Assembly (NCBI RefSeq): GCF_003122385.1
Contig: NZ_CP029255.1
Location: 1,488,001 to 1,552,000 of the forward strand
Origin: Flavobacterium crocinum
GTDB taxonomy: Bacteria; Bacteroidota; Bacteroidia; Flavobacteriales; Flavobacteriaceae
Length of the DNA: 64,000 bases
Direction of reading: 5' to 3'
In this document: positions 35,157-44,116 of the stretch, one piece after another
Position numbering within the stretch: position 1 is the stretch's first letter
How the letters are laid out: each line of letters opens with the position of its first letter
Notes under the pieces: generated by a model
The model's database searches: none
What the model saw: the letters and a program-made list of their open reading frames with translations, nothing else
Told to the model about the DNA's origin: nothing
Position numbers and translations under genes: made by a program

Positions 35157-37967
35157 TTACAAGTCTAGTTTCAATCCGAAATTGTAACGAGGCTGGTAGT
35201 ATTCCGCTTGTTTTGTATGTGCAGCAACTCCTTGGTAGTAACGTAACGGCTGGTTTGTTAAGTTATTAGCTTCAGCGAAAAAGCGAAGTTTTGGAGTAAT
35301 TTTATAAGAAGCATTAGCATCTAAGAAAAACTGCTTATCATAGTAACTGTCTTTGTAAGACTCAGAACCTAATTCATCTAAATAATCAGATGTAAAGTTT
35401 GTTGAGATTCTTGCCGAAAAACGTTTGTTTTCCCAGGATAAAGATCCGTTAAACATGTGTGGTGTTGTTCCCGGAAGACTGATGTTGTTTCTTTCGTTTC
35501 CGTCTTCGTCAGCAATTCCTCTAGCTTTAGACTGTGTATAAGTATAGTTCAAATAGATACCAAAACCTTTTAAGAATTTACCAGGAAGGAAATCCAACTG
35601 ACGCTGGAAAGCAACCTCAAATCCGTAAACGTCTACTTTGTCTCCGTTTCTTGATTGTAAAAATGACCAGTTTTCTCCCGCTGGAATTGGGTTTGTCTGA
35701 TTTGGGAAATCTGCAGCAAATTTCGCATCAGTATATTGATTGTCGCTGTAGTTGTAAATGAAATCATTTAATCTTTTGTAGAAAACACCTCCGGAAATCA
35801 AACCAACAGATTTGAAATAGTTCTCTGCCATGAAATCATAGTTGTATGAATACGTTGCATCAAGATCCGGATTACCAGCTGTAATTTCTTTATCAGCAGC
35901 AATGTTATTTACGTAAGGAGCTAAAGCGTAATAGTTTGGTCTTGCTAAAGCCGTTGTAGCAGCAGCTCTTAAAACTAAATCTTTTGTTGCGTTGTATTGG
36001 AATGAAATACTTGGCAATACATTTGTGTAAGAGTTCGTATTGTTGATTTTGCTTTCTAATTCTTCTTCATCTAATACACGGTTTCCTGTATAATCGATAT
36101 GAGTATTTTCAACACGAACCCCCATTACCATAGAAAGTTTATCATTAAAATCCTGATCCCATCTTACATAAGCAGCAGTGATTCTTTCTTTAGCATTATA
36201 ATTTACCGCTAAATATTCAGCTGGATCAGTTTCTTTTTCAAATAATGTAGAGTTGTTTAAATCTAAACCTCCTAAGTAGTTTGCAGAAGCAAAAGTTCCC
36301 GGTACATATTTACTTCCCGGATTAAAATCTTTTCCATCAAAATAACTTGTTGGAACTTGTGATAATAATTCCATATCATCATTTAACGGCGTATAAGAAT
36401 AGAACATATTGTTTCTTTCTTTTTCTTTTAAACGAAGTCTAAGACCAGTTCTCAATCTTCCTTTTTCTCCTGCAATTACAGAGAACGGGAAACGGATGTT
36501 TACTTTTGCACCAAATTCGCTTTCGCTAGTTTCGTCTGTGTTTTCAGTAACAGAGTCAAATTTAAATTCATCTGTAGATTCTCCTGCTGTAGTAACTAAC
36601 GGAAATCTTGGATCTGTTAAGTTTTCAAATACATCAAGACCTTTTTGACGGTATTCGATATAACGTTCACCCGGACGATATTCTCTTGCTTTTGCATAGT
36701 TAGCAGACCAGTCTAAATCTAAAGTAGAGTTAATTAAATGTTCTCCGCGAAGAGAGTAATTTTGAACTCTTTGATCTTCTAATCTTCTATTTTTGTTACG
36801 GCTGTTGTCTAAACCACCTTTTGTCTGACGTTTTACACGACCTTCGAAACCAGTGATTTCTTCACCATTATAAATTGGTTCAATATCATCGATAGTCGTT
36901 CTGAAACGATTTTCTCTGTCATCTCTCCAGTTGTAGATTGCATTAGCAAAAATGGTATTGTTTTCGTTGAATTTATAATCTAAAGCAATAGATCCGCTAC
37001 GACGAATACGTTGTACATCATATTTTCTAATTTCTGAAGCTTGTAAATATTCGTTTCCAAAATCATCTTTAACCCATTCGTTTTCGATGTTATCAGAACC
37101 ATAATCAACATTGTTGTAAGAACCGCTTACTACAACTCCTAATTTATTGTCAATAAAACGATTACCGTAAACGAAACCTGCTGTATAAGAAGCGTGGTCA
37201 CGAATTGGTAAATATCCTCCCGCAAGAGTTGCAGAAATTCTTTCTCCGTTTGGAGTTGCTCTTGTAATTAAGTTTACAGAACCTCCAATCGCGTCTGCAT
37301 CCATATCAGAAGTAAGGGTTTTGTTTACTTCAATTGTAGAAATCATATCAGACGGAATTAAGTCCATTTGTACGTTTCTGTTGTCTCCTTCGGCAGATGG
37401 AATACGGTCACCATTTAAAGTAACAGAGTTCAAAGACGGTGCTAAACCTCTAATGATAATGTTACGAGCTTCACCCTGGTCATTCTGCATTGTGATACCC
37501 GGAACACGTTTCAAAGCATCTCCCACGTTCGCATCCGGGAAACGTCCCATTTGATCAGAAGAAATTACGTTTCCGATATTTTTATTGTTTTTCTGCTGAT
37601 TCAGTGCTTTTGCCTGACCTTTTAAGATGTCTCCGACAACAACTTCTTTCAGTTCATTTTCAGAAGCTTTAAGAGCAAAATCAATTACATTGTTTTTTCC
37701 TTGTTCTACTTTTATTTCCTGAGATAAAGTAGTATATCCAATATATTTTACTTCAACTTTATAAGTTCCTTCGTTAATATTCAATAATTCGAAACGTCCG
37801 TTATAATCAGAAACGGTGTATTTTTTCTCGCCTACAATTTGAACCATTGCTCCAGGAAGAGGCAGCTTGTCATCGGCATCTAATATCTTTCCGGATATGA
37901 TAGCTTTCTGAGCAAAACCTGTAAAGGCGAATAAAAAGAATGCTGTTAATAGATAGAATTTTTTCAT
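35157..37967 (-). CDS. TonB-dependent outer membrane receptor
   Basis: 936 residues. A signal peptide (1-19) leads to a CarboxypepD_reg-like domain (about 20-105, GKILDADDKLPLPGAMV...), the plug (about 115-230, with ...NVGDALKRVPGI and RGLAPSLNSVTLNG), and a long 22-strand barrel ending YQPRYNFGLKLDL. It imports a substrate across the outer membrane using TonB energy. It is not paired with a SusD gene. Position directly upstream of the phytase gene suggests the substrate is linked to phytate or its breakdown products. Confidence 0.93.
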   Translation of the reverse strand: MKKFYLLTAFFLFAFTGFAQKAIISGKILDADDKLPLPGAMVQIVGEKKYTVSDYNGRFELLNINEGTYKVEVKYIGYTTLSQEIKVEQGKNNVIDFALKASENELKEVVVGDILKGQAKALNQQKNNKNIGNVISSDQMGRFPDANVGDALKRVPGITMQNDQGEARNIIIRGLAPSLNSVTLNGDRIPSAEGDNRNVQMDLIPSDMISTIEVNKTLTSDMDADAIGGSVNLITRATPNGERISATLAGGYLPIRDHASYTAGFVYGNRFIDNKLGVVVSGSYNNVDYGSDNIENEWVKDDFGNEYLQASEIRKYDVQRIRRSGSIALDYKFNENNTIFANAIYNWRDDRENRFRTTIDDIEPIYNGEEITGFEGRVKRQTKGGLDNSRNKNRRLEDQRVQNYSLRGEHLINSTLDLDWSANYAKAREYRPGERYIEYRQKGLDVFENLTDPRFPLVTTAGESTDEFKFDSVTENTDETSESEFGAKVNIRFPFSVIAGEKGRLRTGLRLRLKEKERNNMFYSYTPLNDDMELLSQVPTSYFDGKDFNPGSKYVPGTFASANYLGGLDLNNSTLFEKETDPAEYLAVNYNAKERITAAYVRWDQDFNDKLSMVMGVRVENTHIDYTGNRVLDEEELESKINNTNSYTNVLPSISFQYNATKDLVLRAAATTALARPNYYALAPYVNNIAADKEITAGNPDLDATYSYNYDFMAENYFKSVGLISGGVFYKRLNDFIYNYSDNQYTDAKFAADFPNQTNPIPAGENWSFLQSRNGDKVDVYGFEVAFQRQLDFLPGKFLKGFGIYLNYTYTQSKARGIADEDGNERNNISLPGTTPHMFNGSLSWENKRFSARISTNFTSDYLDELGSESYKDSYYDKQFFLDANASYKITPKLRFFAEANNLTNQPLRYYQGVAAHTKQAEYYQPRYNFGLKLDL

Positions 37968-38144
37968 TGTGTGTGTTTAGTTTGATTTTGGTTGCGAAGC
38001 TAAAACCTCAATTTTACTAAACCCTTGAAAAAAAATTAACATAGTGTTATGATTACCCTCCCGATGTTAAGATTTATTAATCTTTAAATAACATGGGAAG
38101 TATCAAATAATTGATTCCCAGTGAAAAGAAAAATAATATTTTGA

Positions 38145-38173
38145 TTGTAATTTAAAAATTGGCGTTAAATTTG
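38145..38173 (+). promoter_or_regulatory. Promoter of DUF4407 gene
   Basis: TTG at 38145-38147, 18-base spacer, TAAATTTG at 38166-38173. The start codon follows 60 bases later; the leader contains a CACGAG.CGTAAGGCGAAC segment similar to the repeat module found elsewhere. Confidence 0.6.
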
Positions 38174-38233
38174 CCATATCACACGAGCCGTAAGGCGAAC
38201 TGACGAAGTAATCACAATCAAAAATCATCAATC

Positions 38234-39334
38234 ATGTTAAAACAATTTTTTATCTTATGTTCAGGAGCCGACCGTGATCTCTTGAAAGACTGCTCAGAAG
38301 GCGAACAAACCAAATATGTTGGAATTGGTGCCACTGTATTTTTTACAGCAGTTATGGCTTTTTTGGCCAGTGCTTATGCGCTTTTTACCGTTTTCGATTC
38401 TATTTATCCCGCTTTAATTTTCGGATTTGTCTGGAGTTTACTGATTTTTAATTTGGACCGATTTATAGTTTCTACGATTAAGAAAAGAGATCGTTTTCTG
38501 GATGAATTTCTGCAGGCAACACCACGTATTATATTGGCGGTTATTATTGCGATTGTAATTTCGAAACCTTTGGAGATTAAAATTTTTGAAAAGGAAATCA
38601 ATACTGTTTTATTGAAAGAGAAAAACGAAATGGAATTGGCCAATAAAAAACAAATTGGAACTTATTTCAAAACAGATTTAGATAAAAACAAAGCAGAAAT
38701 TGCCGCTTTAAAAGCCGATATTGTAAAAAAAGAAAAAGAGGTAAATGCGTTATACTCAACTTATATTACAGAAGCTGAGGGAACTGCCGGAACTAAAAAA
38801 TTAGGAAAAGGCCCAGTTTATAAAGAGAAACGAGAAAAACACGATGCGGCTTTAAAAGAATATGAAACGCTTAAAGCAACAAACGAAGCTAAAATTGCTG
38901 AAAAAGAAAAACAAGGCAAACAACTGCAAGCCGATTTAGACAAAAAAGTTTCGCAGACACAGCCTATCATTGAAGGTTTCGACGGATTAATGGCGCGTAT
39001 CAACGCCTTGAACAAACTGCCCTGGCTTCCTTCTTTTTTCATAATGCTGTTATTTTTAGCAATCGAAACATCGCCGATTATTGCCAAATTATTAGCCCCA
39101 AAAGGCGAATTCGATTTCAAACAGGAAGAAGCCGAAACGGCAATGAAAGCGACTTTATCACAAAACAAATACCAACGTGAATTATTAGTGAAAACCAGCG
39201 CCGAAATGCACGACAGAGTATATGCTGATATTGCAGAAGACAAAGGCTTATTTGATTTACAGCGAAAGAATGCAAAGGAATTACTGGAGCTGCAGTCGCA
39301 TAAATTTGTCGAAAAACAGAAAGCTACGCTTTAG
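38234..39334 (+). CDS. DUF4407 membrane protein with coiled coil
   Basis: 366 residues. Hydrophobic segments at about 30-52, 57-75, 93-112 and 262-282 flank a long charged coiled coil (about 130-245, rich in K, E and A). This layout (LKDCSEGEQTKYVGIGATVFFTAVMA..., LIFNLDRFIVST) is typical for DUF4407 proteins, which have no known function. The cytoplasmic C-terminal tail is also helical. It is monocistronic, divergent from the TonB receptor. Confidence 0.88.
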   Translation: MLKQFFILCSGADRDLLKDCSEGEQTKYVGIGATVFFTAVMAFLASAYALFTVFDSIYPALIFGFVWSLLIFNLDRFIVSTIKKRDRFLDEFLQATPRIILAVIIAIVISKPLEIKIFEKEINTVLLKEKNEMELANKKQIGTYFKTDLDKNKAEIAALKADIVKKEKEVNALYSTYITEAEGTAGTKKLGKGPVYKEKREKHDAALKEYETLKATNEAKIAEKEKQGKQLQADLDKKVSQTQPIIEGFDGLMARINALNKLPWLPSFFIMLLFLAIETSPIIAKLLAPKGEFDFKQEEAETAMKATLSQNKYQRELLVKTSAEMHDRVYADIAEDKGLFDLQRKNAKELLELQSHKFVEKQKATL

Positions 39335-39340
39335 TCTGCT

Positions 39341-39470
39341 TAACCGCAAAGAGCGCAAAGATTTACGCAAGGTTCGCAAAGTTTAAAAAGAAAAAACCAT
39401 CAAGAAACTGATGGTTTTTTTATGATTTTCATTGCGTGCTTTGCGTAAATCTTTGCGCTCTTTGCGGTTA
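39341..39470. repeat. Palindromic repeat, 'cgcaaag' family, with terminator at its centre
   Basis: TAACCGCAAAGAGCGCAAAG at the left pairs with CTTTGCGCTCTTTGCGGTTA at the right. The loop region is a different hairpin with A- and T-tracts (39391-39421). Confidence 0.9.
39391..39421. terminator. Bidirectional terminator between DUF4407 and PH-domain genes
   Basis: AAAAAACCATCA, six-base loop, TGATGGTTTTTTT. It lies exactly in the middle of the larger repeat and serves two convergent genes. Confidence 0.85.
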
Positions 39471-39475
39471 GAAAT

Positions 39476-40177
39476 TTACATATAACTTAAAATCTCTTTT
39501 TTGTAAGCGTCATATTCTCCTTGCATAATCAAACCATTGTCAAGAAGTTTTTTGTAGTTCTGTAATTTATCAAAAAGTTCTTCTTTAGATAAATCACTTA
39601 ATTTACGTTCTCCGGCTGGTTGCGTTGGAAGTGGTTCGTAAGTTTCTGTAACCACTGGTGCAGCAGGTAAAATTTCTGCAAAACTAGTTACCTCTTCAGT
39701 TTCTACTTCTTCGATTTCTTCAGCTTCTTCTTCAAGAACCGGTTCAGTAGTTTCCGGGCTCGGTGCAGCGTTAGTTACTGGATTTTTAAATAAATCCAAT
39801 TGTTCTTTAGCGTAAGTATAAATTTTTCTAGCCTGAATTTTCGGAATATAATCAATAGTAACTGCTAAATCTGTCTTGGTACCAAATGAAAATTCAGAAC
39901 CTAAGATATTTTCTTTTACAAAAGTACTGGCAATATCATCCCAGGCATAATCTGTAAAGTTCATTGAAAGACCTAAGTTTTTAGGCTCACAGATAATGAT
40001 ACGTTTGTTTGTTACTACAATACTGTCCGGGAAAACAGTAAGCGCAGGTTTTTTTTGTACTGCGATATAACCAATCTCTTCACCTTTCATCAATAAATCT
40101 GTAAGTTTAGAAGTGATTTTTTCAATCGCTTTAGGATCTTGTTCTTCGTTCAGAAATTTTTTAAATTGTTCTTTCAT
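39476..40177 (-). CDS. PH-like domain protein with C-terminal SHOCT motif
   Basis: 233 residues. Residues about 25-120 resemble a bacterial PH domain (IGYIAVQKKPALTVFPDSIVVTNKRIIICEP...). A low-complexity acidic/proline linker (about 125-195) leads to a SHOCT motif at the end (LQNYKKLLDNGLIMQGEYDAYKKEIL). Such proteins are soluble and of unknown function. Monocistronic. Confidence 0.85.
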   Translation of the reverse strand: MKEQFKKFLNEEQDPKAIEKITSKLTDLLMKGEEIGYIAVQKKPALTVFPDSIVVTNKRIIICEPKNLGLSMNFTDYAWDDIASTFVKENILGSEFSFGTKTDLAVTIDYIPKIQARKIYTYAKEQLDLFKNPVTNAAPSPETTEPVLEEEAEEIEEVETEEVTSFAEILPAAPVVTETYEPLPTQPAGERKLSDLSKEELFDKLQNYKKLLDNGLIMQGEYDAYKKEILSYM

Positions 40178-40286
40178 GATGCTATAAATTGCTAATTTGC
40201 AAATTGATTCGGGTTGTTAAGTTTTGATCTTACGCTGCAAATGTAATGCCTAATTTTCTATTTGCTCCGCCTGTTCGGTAAAAAAT

Positions 40287-40655
40287 TTACCTCGAGTCAG
40301 TAATTTCATTTTGAATTTTCTTTGTCAAACTTTTGAAAACCAATTCATACGAATGGTCTATCAATTCTTTGACAAATTTGACGGGTAAATTGCCATTTAA
40401 AGAAACCGTATTCCAATGTACTTTACTCATATGAAATCCGGGTTGAATTTCATCATATTCTGCTCTGAGTTCCTGTGCACGGTCCGGATCACATTTTAGA
40501 TTTACCGATTGTTCGTTCTTTTCCCATTGTGACAAAGAAGACAAGGCAAACATTTTTCCGCCTATTTTAAAAACCAAAGTGTCTTCATCAAAAGGAAAAT
40601 GTTCACTGACTCCTTTTTTTGAAAGACAATATTCGTAAAATGTTTCTAAATTCAT
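40287..40655 (-). CDS. MmcQ/YjbR family protein
   Basis: 122 residues with the YjbR pattern: KGVSEHFPFDEDTLVFKIGGK, LKCDPDRAQELRAEY, HWNTVSLNG and a final SYELVFKSL. The fold is a CyaY-like double-wing DNA-binding domain; the role is unknown. It is the third gene of a short operon (GNAT, DUF4260, this), 6 bases after the DUF4260 stop. Confidence 0.9.
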   Translation of the reverse strand: MNLETFYEYCLSKKGVSEHFPFDEDTLVFKIGGKMFALSSLSQWEKNEQSVNLKCDPDRAQELRAEYDEIQPGFHMSKVHWNTVSLNGNLPVKFVKELIDHSYELVFKSLTKKIQNEITDSR

Positions 40656-40661
40656 AACTGT

Positions 40662-41012
40662 TTATTTACCAATTTCACCCAAATGTGTGTATTTAAAGCC
40701 CTTTTCATATTTCAGTCCGTAACCGAAAATCCGATCCATTGCAGAATGCGAAAATAAAATAATTCCTGTTAATTGAACAATTTCAATACTTAAATAACAT
40801 CCAATACCATAAATTAAAAGTGCAATTCCTTTGTGATGAAAGATATTATAAGCAAAAGCACCGGTTTTATTTCCAAAAGCATAGCCAATCATCGACAGGT
40901 CTGGAGCTAAAATCAAAACCAGAAACCACCACCAATCATAACTTAAGCGGTTAAAAAGAAATATCCCCAGAATAAATAAAGCGGTTTCTTCGAGTTTTAA
41001 GACTGTTTTCAT
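40662..41012 (-). CDS. DUF4260 membrane protein
   Basis: 116 residues with three to four hydrophobic segments and the family pattern LAPDLSMIGYAFGNKTGAFAYN and HSAMDRIFGYGLKY near the C terminus. The function is unknown. The start overlaps the GNAT stop by four bases (ATGA). Confidence 0.88.
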   Translation of the reverse strand: MKTVLKLEETALFILGIFLFNRLSYDWWWFLVLILAPDLSMIGYAFGNKTGAFAYNIFHHKGIALLIYGIGCYLSIEIVQLTGIILFSHSAMDRIFGYGLKYEKGFKYTHLGEIGK

Positions 41013-41410
41013 TTGACTATTTTTTCCATCATTTTTTCAGGATGATTCAGTTTTGTGAATCCGAATTTCTCGTATAAAAAGTGTGCATCAGTGGTTGCCA
41101 GTCGCCAGATTTTTACTTCTTGCAGTTGTGGTTCATTCATCATCGTTTCGATTAAAATAGACGAATATCCTTTTCCACGATATTTCTCATCAATAAAAAC
41201 ATCCATTAAATAAGCAAAGACTACATAATCGGTTATCACGCGTGCGAAACCAATTTGTTTATCATCCAAATAAATTCCAAAACAAAACGAAGCATCAATG
41301 GTACGCTGGACTTCTTCAAGAGTTCTTCCCGCAGCCCAATAAATGTCTTTTAAAAAGTTCTGTATAAACGGAACGTCGAGTTTAGTTTTATCTGTTGAGA
41401 CACTAATCAT
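41009..41410 (-). CDS. GNAT family N-acetyltransferase
   Basis: 133 residues from the ATG at 41410; the longer frame runs into an intergenic repeat and is rejected. The acetyl-CoA binding motif is YRGKGYSSILIE (about 79-91), preceded by the strand DVFIDE and followed by LYEKFGFTKL. The length is that of a minimal GNAT domain. It starts the operon with DUF4260 and YjbR. Confidence 0.9.
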   Translation of the reverse strand: MISVSTDKTKLDVPFIQNFLKDIYWAAGRTLEEVQRTIDASFCFGIYLDDKQIGFARVITDYVVFAYLMDVFIDEKYRGKGYSSILIETMMNEPQLQEVKIWRLATTDAHFLYEKFGFTKLNHPEKMMEKIVK

Positions 41411-41424
41411 AGTTTGTTGTTTTT

Positions 41425-41596
41425 TTGCCACGACCCGAGCGATAGCGAACAGGCGAAGCAATTTCACGAATTTACGCTAATTCCTATTTTTATTCTGCCA
41501 CAGATTAAAAAGATTAACACAGATTAAAATCATTTTAATCCTTATAATCTGTGGCAAAAAATTAATTCGTGTAAATTGGTGCAATTAGTGGCAACC
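41425..41596. repeat. Nested inverted repeats between GNAT and cyclase genes
   Basis: Outer arms TTGCCAC / GTGGCAA and TTCACGAATTTACGCTAATT / AATTCGTGTAAATT enclose an inner hairpin TGCCACAGATTA..AAGATTA / TATAATCTGTGGCA. The left outer arm carries the module CGAGCGATAGCGAACAGGCG also seen at 13283 and (inverted) at 60890. Confidence 0.8.
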
Positions 41597-41598
41597 TT

Positions 41599-42348
41599 TT
41601 AAATCTTATATAAAATTGGTTTGCTCGGACTCGCGTCATTTTCAAACGAAGCGATTTGAAGATTTAGTATATAATTTCCATCTTCAATTTCGTCTGAGAC
41701 ATAAATCATTTCCGTAATTGTGGCATTAAATCTTGCGTCTGGATTTACAATATGTGTGTTTTTTATATTCCAGAATGCTTTGTGTGCTAACAATTTCCCT
41801 TCGTCATGTTCTTTGTCCACACTTGGCAAATCAATCAGTAGATGCTGAATTTCGCTTTCGCGGATGAAAACCGCAGCCTCTTCAGACAAATACGGCGGAT
41901 TGGTATTCGAATATTTTCTCGATTTTTTGTCTAACTGATTTGGAAGGGTTCTGATGATTAAAGCTTCTGTTTTTTCGGTCAGTAAGTTTACAATTTGATC
42001 TTTCGTAATGACGAGATCATCTCCAATTTTCTTAGGCTCAACTGTAATCAATTTAGCAAAAAAGAAAAACTGTTTAAGAGATTGATTAATACTGTAAAAA
42101 TCATTTGTAATATGTCCCAAACATTCCGTATGTGTTCCATGCCCATGCGGATTGAAGAAAATATTATTGAAATTCGTAGATGATTTTCCTTTCGAAACTT
42201 TTCCAATCCAATCACCAAAAACTACAGGTTCTATAACTGGTTTTTCGATGTACCAAGCGATTGGATTTTCATCAGTATTAGTTAATGGAATAGAGATATC
42301 AATGGATTTTGATAAGTCGATTTCGAAGTTGTTTATTTTTGCTATCAT
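41599..42348 (-). CDS. Cyclase family protein (kynurenine formamidase-like)
   Basis: 249 residues. The zinc-binding signature of the family is present as HGHGTHTECLGH (about 70-82; canonical HxGTHxxxPxH with Cys-Leu-Gly in place of the usual residues), and IDLPSVDKEHDEGKLLAH follows later. Family members hydrolyse N-formylkynurenine or cyclic amides. No tryptophan catabolism genes are nearby, so the exact substrate is open. Confidence 0.88.
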   Translation of the reverse strand: MIAKINNFEIDLSKSIDISIPLTNTDENPIAWYIEKPVIEPVVFGDWIGKVSKGKSSTNFNNIFFNPHGHGTHTECLGHITNDFYSINQSLKQFFFFAKLITVEPKKIGDDLVITKDQIVNLLTEKTEALIIRTLPNQLDKKSRKYSNTNPPYLSEEAAVFIRESEIQHLLIDLPSVDKEHDEGKLLAHKAFWNIKNTHIVNPDARFNATITEMIYVSDEIEDGNYILNLQIASFENDASPSKPILYKI

Positions 42349-42350
42349 AA

Positions 42351-42389
42351 TTTAACCGCAAGGTTCGCTAAGGTTTACGCAAAGGTCGC
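42351..42389. repeat. Left 39-bp inverted repeat flanking GxxExxY gene
   Basis: Arm of the 'cgcaaag' palindromic family (starts TTTAACCGCAAGGTTCGC). Its inverted partner at 42847-42885 matches in 35 of 39 positions. The GxxExxY gene fills the space between them, ending 11 bases from this arm. Confidence 0.9.
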
Positions 42390-42399
42390 AAGGATTTTA

Positions 42400-42777
42400 C
42401 TAAAGATTGTTTGCTATTCTTTTAACTCCATGCTTTAATAATGCGACATTAAAATTTATCAATAATCCTAGTTTGCAATTTGTTAGTTTTAAGTAAGTCA
42501 ATAGTTGAGCAAAATGAACTTCATTTAAACAATCTACAGACTTTATCTCCAAAATTAGTTTATTTTCTACTAAAATATCTAATCGATAACCAACATCTAA
42601 TTTTACTTCTTCGTAAATTAGAGGGAGAGCCTTTTGTTTTTCAACCAATAAGTTTAGTTTTTTCAACTCATAGAATAAGCATTCTTCATAAGCACTTTCT
42701 AAAAGCCCTGGGCCTAAAGTTTGATGAACTTTCAAAGCCGAATGAAACACAATTCGGGATAAATCATTCTCTGACAT
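42400..42777 (-). CDS. GxxExxY protein, PD-(D/E)xK-like
   Basis: 125 residues from the ATG at 42777. The eponymous motif is GLLESAY (Gly24, Glu27, Tyr30). A later Asp67 in YRLDILV and Glu77-x-Lys79 in LILEIKS form a PD-(D/E)xK nuclease-like signature, as is known for this family. Family members are scattered, often as single genes near repeats or in rRNA intervening sequences. Here the gene lies exactly between 39-bp inverted repeats, which suggests a mobile cassette. A role in nucleic acid cleavage is inferred from the motif only. Confidence 0.88.
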   Translation of the reverse strand: MSENDLSRIVFHSALKVHQTLGPGLLESAYEECLFYELKKLNLLVEKQKALPLIYEEVKLDVGYRLDILVENKLILEIKSVDCLNEVHFAQLLTYLKLTNCKLGLLINFNVALLKHGVKRIANNL

Positions 42778-42846
42778 AAAATCAATTTTAAAATTCAAAT
42801 ATAACATTTGAAATGTAAAATATAATTTTATTCCTACAAAAAAATA

Positions 42847-42885
42847 GCGTTCTTTGCGTAAAACTTAGCGAACCTTGCCGTTAAA
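42847..42885. repeat. Right 39-bp inverted repeat flanking GxxExxY gene
   Basis: Inverted copy of the arm at 42351-42389 (ends CTTGCCGTTAAA). It overlaps nothing coding and abuts the hemW stop codon at 42887. Confidence 0.9.
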
Positions 42886-42886
42886 C

Positions 42887-44017
42887 TTAAGATTCCAGAT
42901 AAAATAAATCTGAAGCAATTCCATCCGTTAAAAATTTTCCTTTTGGAGTTGGTTTTAGAATATTGTTTTCGATTGAAAGCAAGTCGTCGTTTATGAATTT
43001 TTGAGATTGTTCTAATAAATAATTCAAATATTCCGTACTGAATTCTTTTTCGATTCTTTCTAAAGAAACACCCCAAATCGTTCTTAAACCTGTCATAATA
43101 TATTCATTGTAACGATCTGAAACGGTTAAAGTTTCCGTTTCAATCGGAAGTTCGTCGTTTTGAATTGCTTTCAGATACAAGGAATTATTCGCAATATTCC
43201 AGCCTCTTTTTTCGCCATCATAACTATGCGCCGAAGGACCGATTCCGATATATTTCTTACCTAACCAGTATGCTGAATTGTTTTTGGAGAAATAATTTTC
43301 TTTTCCAAAATTGGATAATTCATAATGAATAAAACCATTCTTTTGAAGCATTTCAACCAAAATCATAAAATGATTCGAAGCTACTTCATCTTGCGGTTCA
43401 GCAATTTTTCCGGTTTGAATTAATTTGCTTAAAGCCGTTTTTGGTTCAACTGTCAAAGCATAACTCGAAATATGTGGGATACCAAAATCCAAAGCCGTCT
43501 GAATATTCTGTTTCCACATTTCGTCACTCAATCCTGGAATTCCGTAAATCAAATCCAGTGAAATATTATCGAAGTATTTTGTTGCTTCTTCCAGACATTT
43601 TTTGGCTTCCGCCGAATTATGAGCGCGATTCATCATCTTCAAATCATCTTCATAAAAAGACTGAATTCCGATGCTCAGACGATTTATCGGACTTTTTGAT
43701 AATTCTAAAATTCGTTCCGCAGACAAATCATCCGGATTGGCTTCCAATGTAATTTCCGGATTTTCGACAACTTTATAGTTTTTATAAACTTCCGAAATTA
43801 AAAAGTTGATTTCATCATTTGACAGAACAGAAGGAGTTCCACCGCCAAAATAAATGGTTTCTACAGTTTCATTCGTGAACTCGTTTTTGCGCACAGCAAT
43901 TTCCTTGGCTAAAGCCAAAACCATTTCATCTTTCTTTTTCATCGAAATCGAAAAATGAAAGTCACAATAGTGACAAGCCTGTTTACAAAAAGGGATGTGA
44001 ATGTAAATGCCGCTCAT
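42887..44017 (-). CDS. hemW: HemW-type radical SAM heme chaperone
   Basis: 376 residues. The radical SAM cysteines are CKQACHYC (Cys11, Cys15, Cys18) followed by Asp19-Phe as in HemW/HemN-like proteins (IYIHIPFC..AC.YCDF). ETIYFGGGTPS, LEANPDD and LSIGIQSF are further family motifs, and the C-terminal HemN domain begins near 300. HemN coproporphyrinogen oxidase has an extra N-terminal region missing here, so the heme chaperone HemW is the better call. Stop is two bases from the right repeat arm. Confidence 0.92.
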   Translation of the reverse strand: MSGIYIHIPFCKQACHYCDFHFSISMKKKDEMVLALAKEIAVRKNEFTNETVETIYFGGGTPSVLSNDEINFLISEVYKNYKVVENPEITLEANPDDLSAERILELSKSPINRLSIGIQSFYEDDLKMMNRAHNSAEAKKCLEEATKYFDNISLDLIYGIPGLSDEMWKQNIQTALDFGIPHISSYALTVEPKTALSKLIQTGKIAEPQDEVASNHFMILVEMLQKNGFIHYELSNFGKENYFSKNNSAYWLGKKYIGIGPSAHSYDGEKRGWNIANNSLYLKAIQNDELPIETETLTVSDRYNEYIMTGLRTIWGVSLERIEKEFSTEYLNYLLEQSQKFINDDLLSIENNILKPTPKGKFLTDGIASDLFYLES

Positions 44018-44020
44018 TTT

Positions 44021-44116
44021 TTAGTGTTCAGGTTTTAGTATTCAGTGATCAGGTTTTTAGTGGTCAGTATTCCTCAAGCTAAAAACGGAATACTAAAAAC
44101 CTGATCACTGATCACT
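44021..44116. repeat. 'tgatcactgatcac' inverted repeat
   Basis: GTATTCAGTGATCAGG..TTTTAGT at the left pairs with ACTAAAAACCTGATCACTGA at the right. The right arm includes the stop codon and last codons of the four-helix-bundle gene. A further arm of the same family lies at 44553-44629, on the other side of that gene. Confidence 0.8.

Noticed and set aside
37968..38233. Riboswitch upstream of the TonB receptor
   Set aside because: No cobalamin box or other recognisable riboswitch core was seen in the leader.
38818..39243. 141-residue open frame antisense to DUF4407 gene
   Set aside because: Low-complexity shadow of the coiled coil region.
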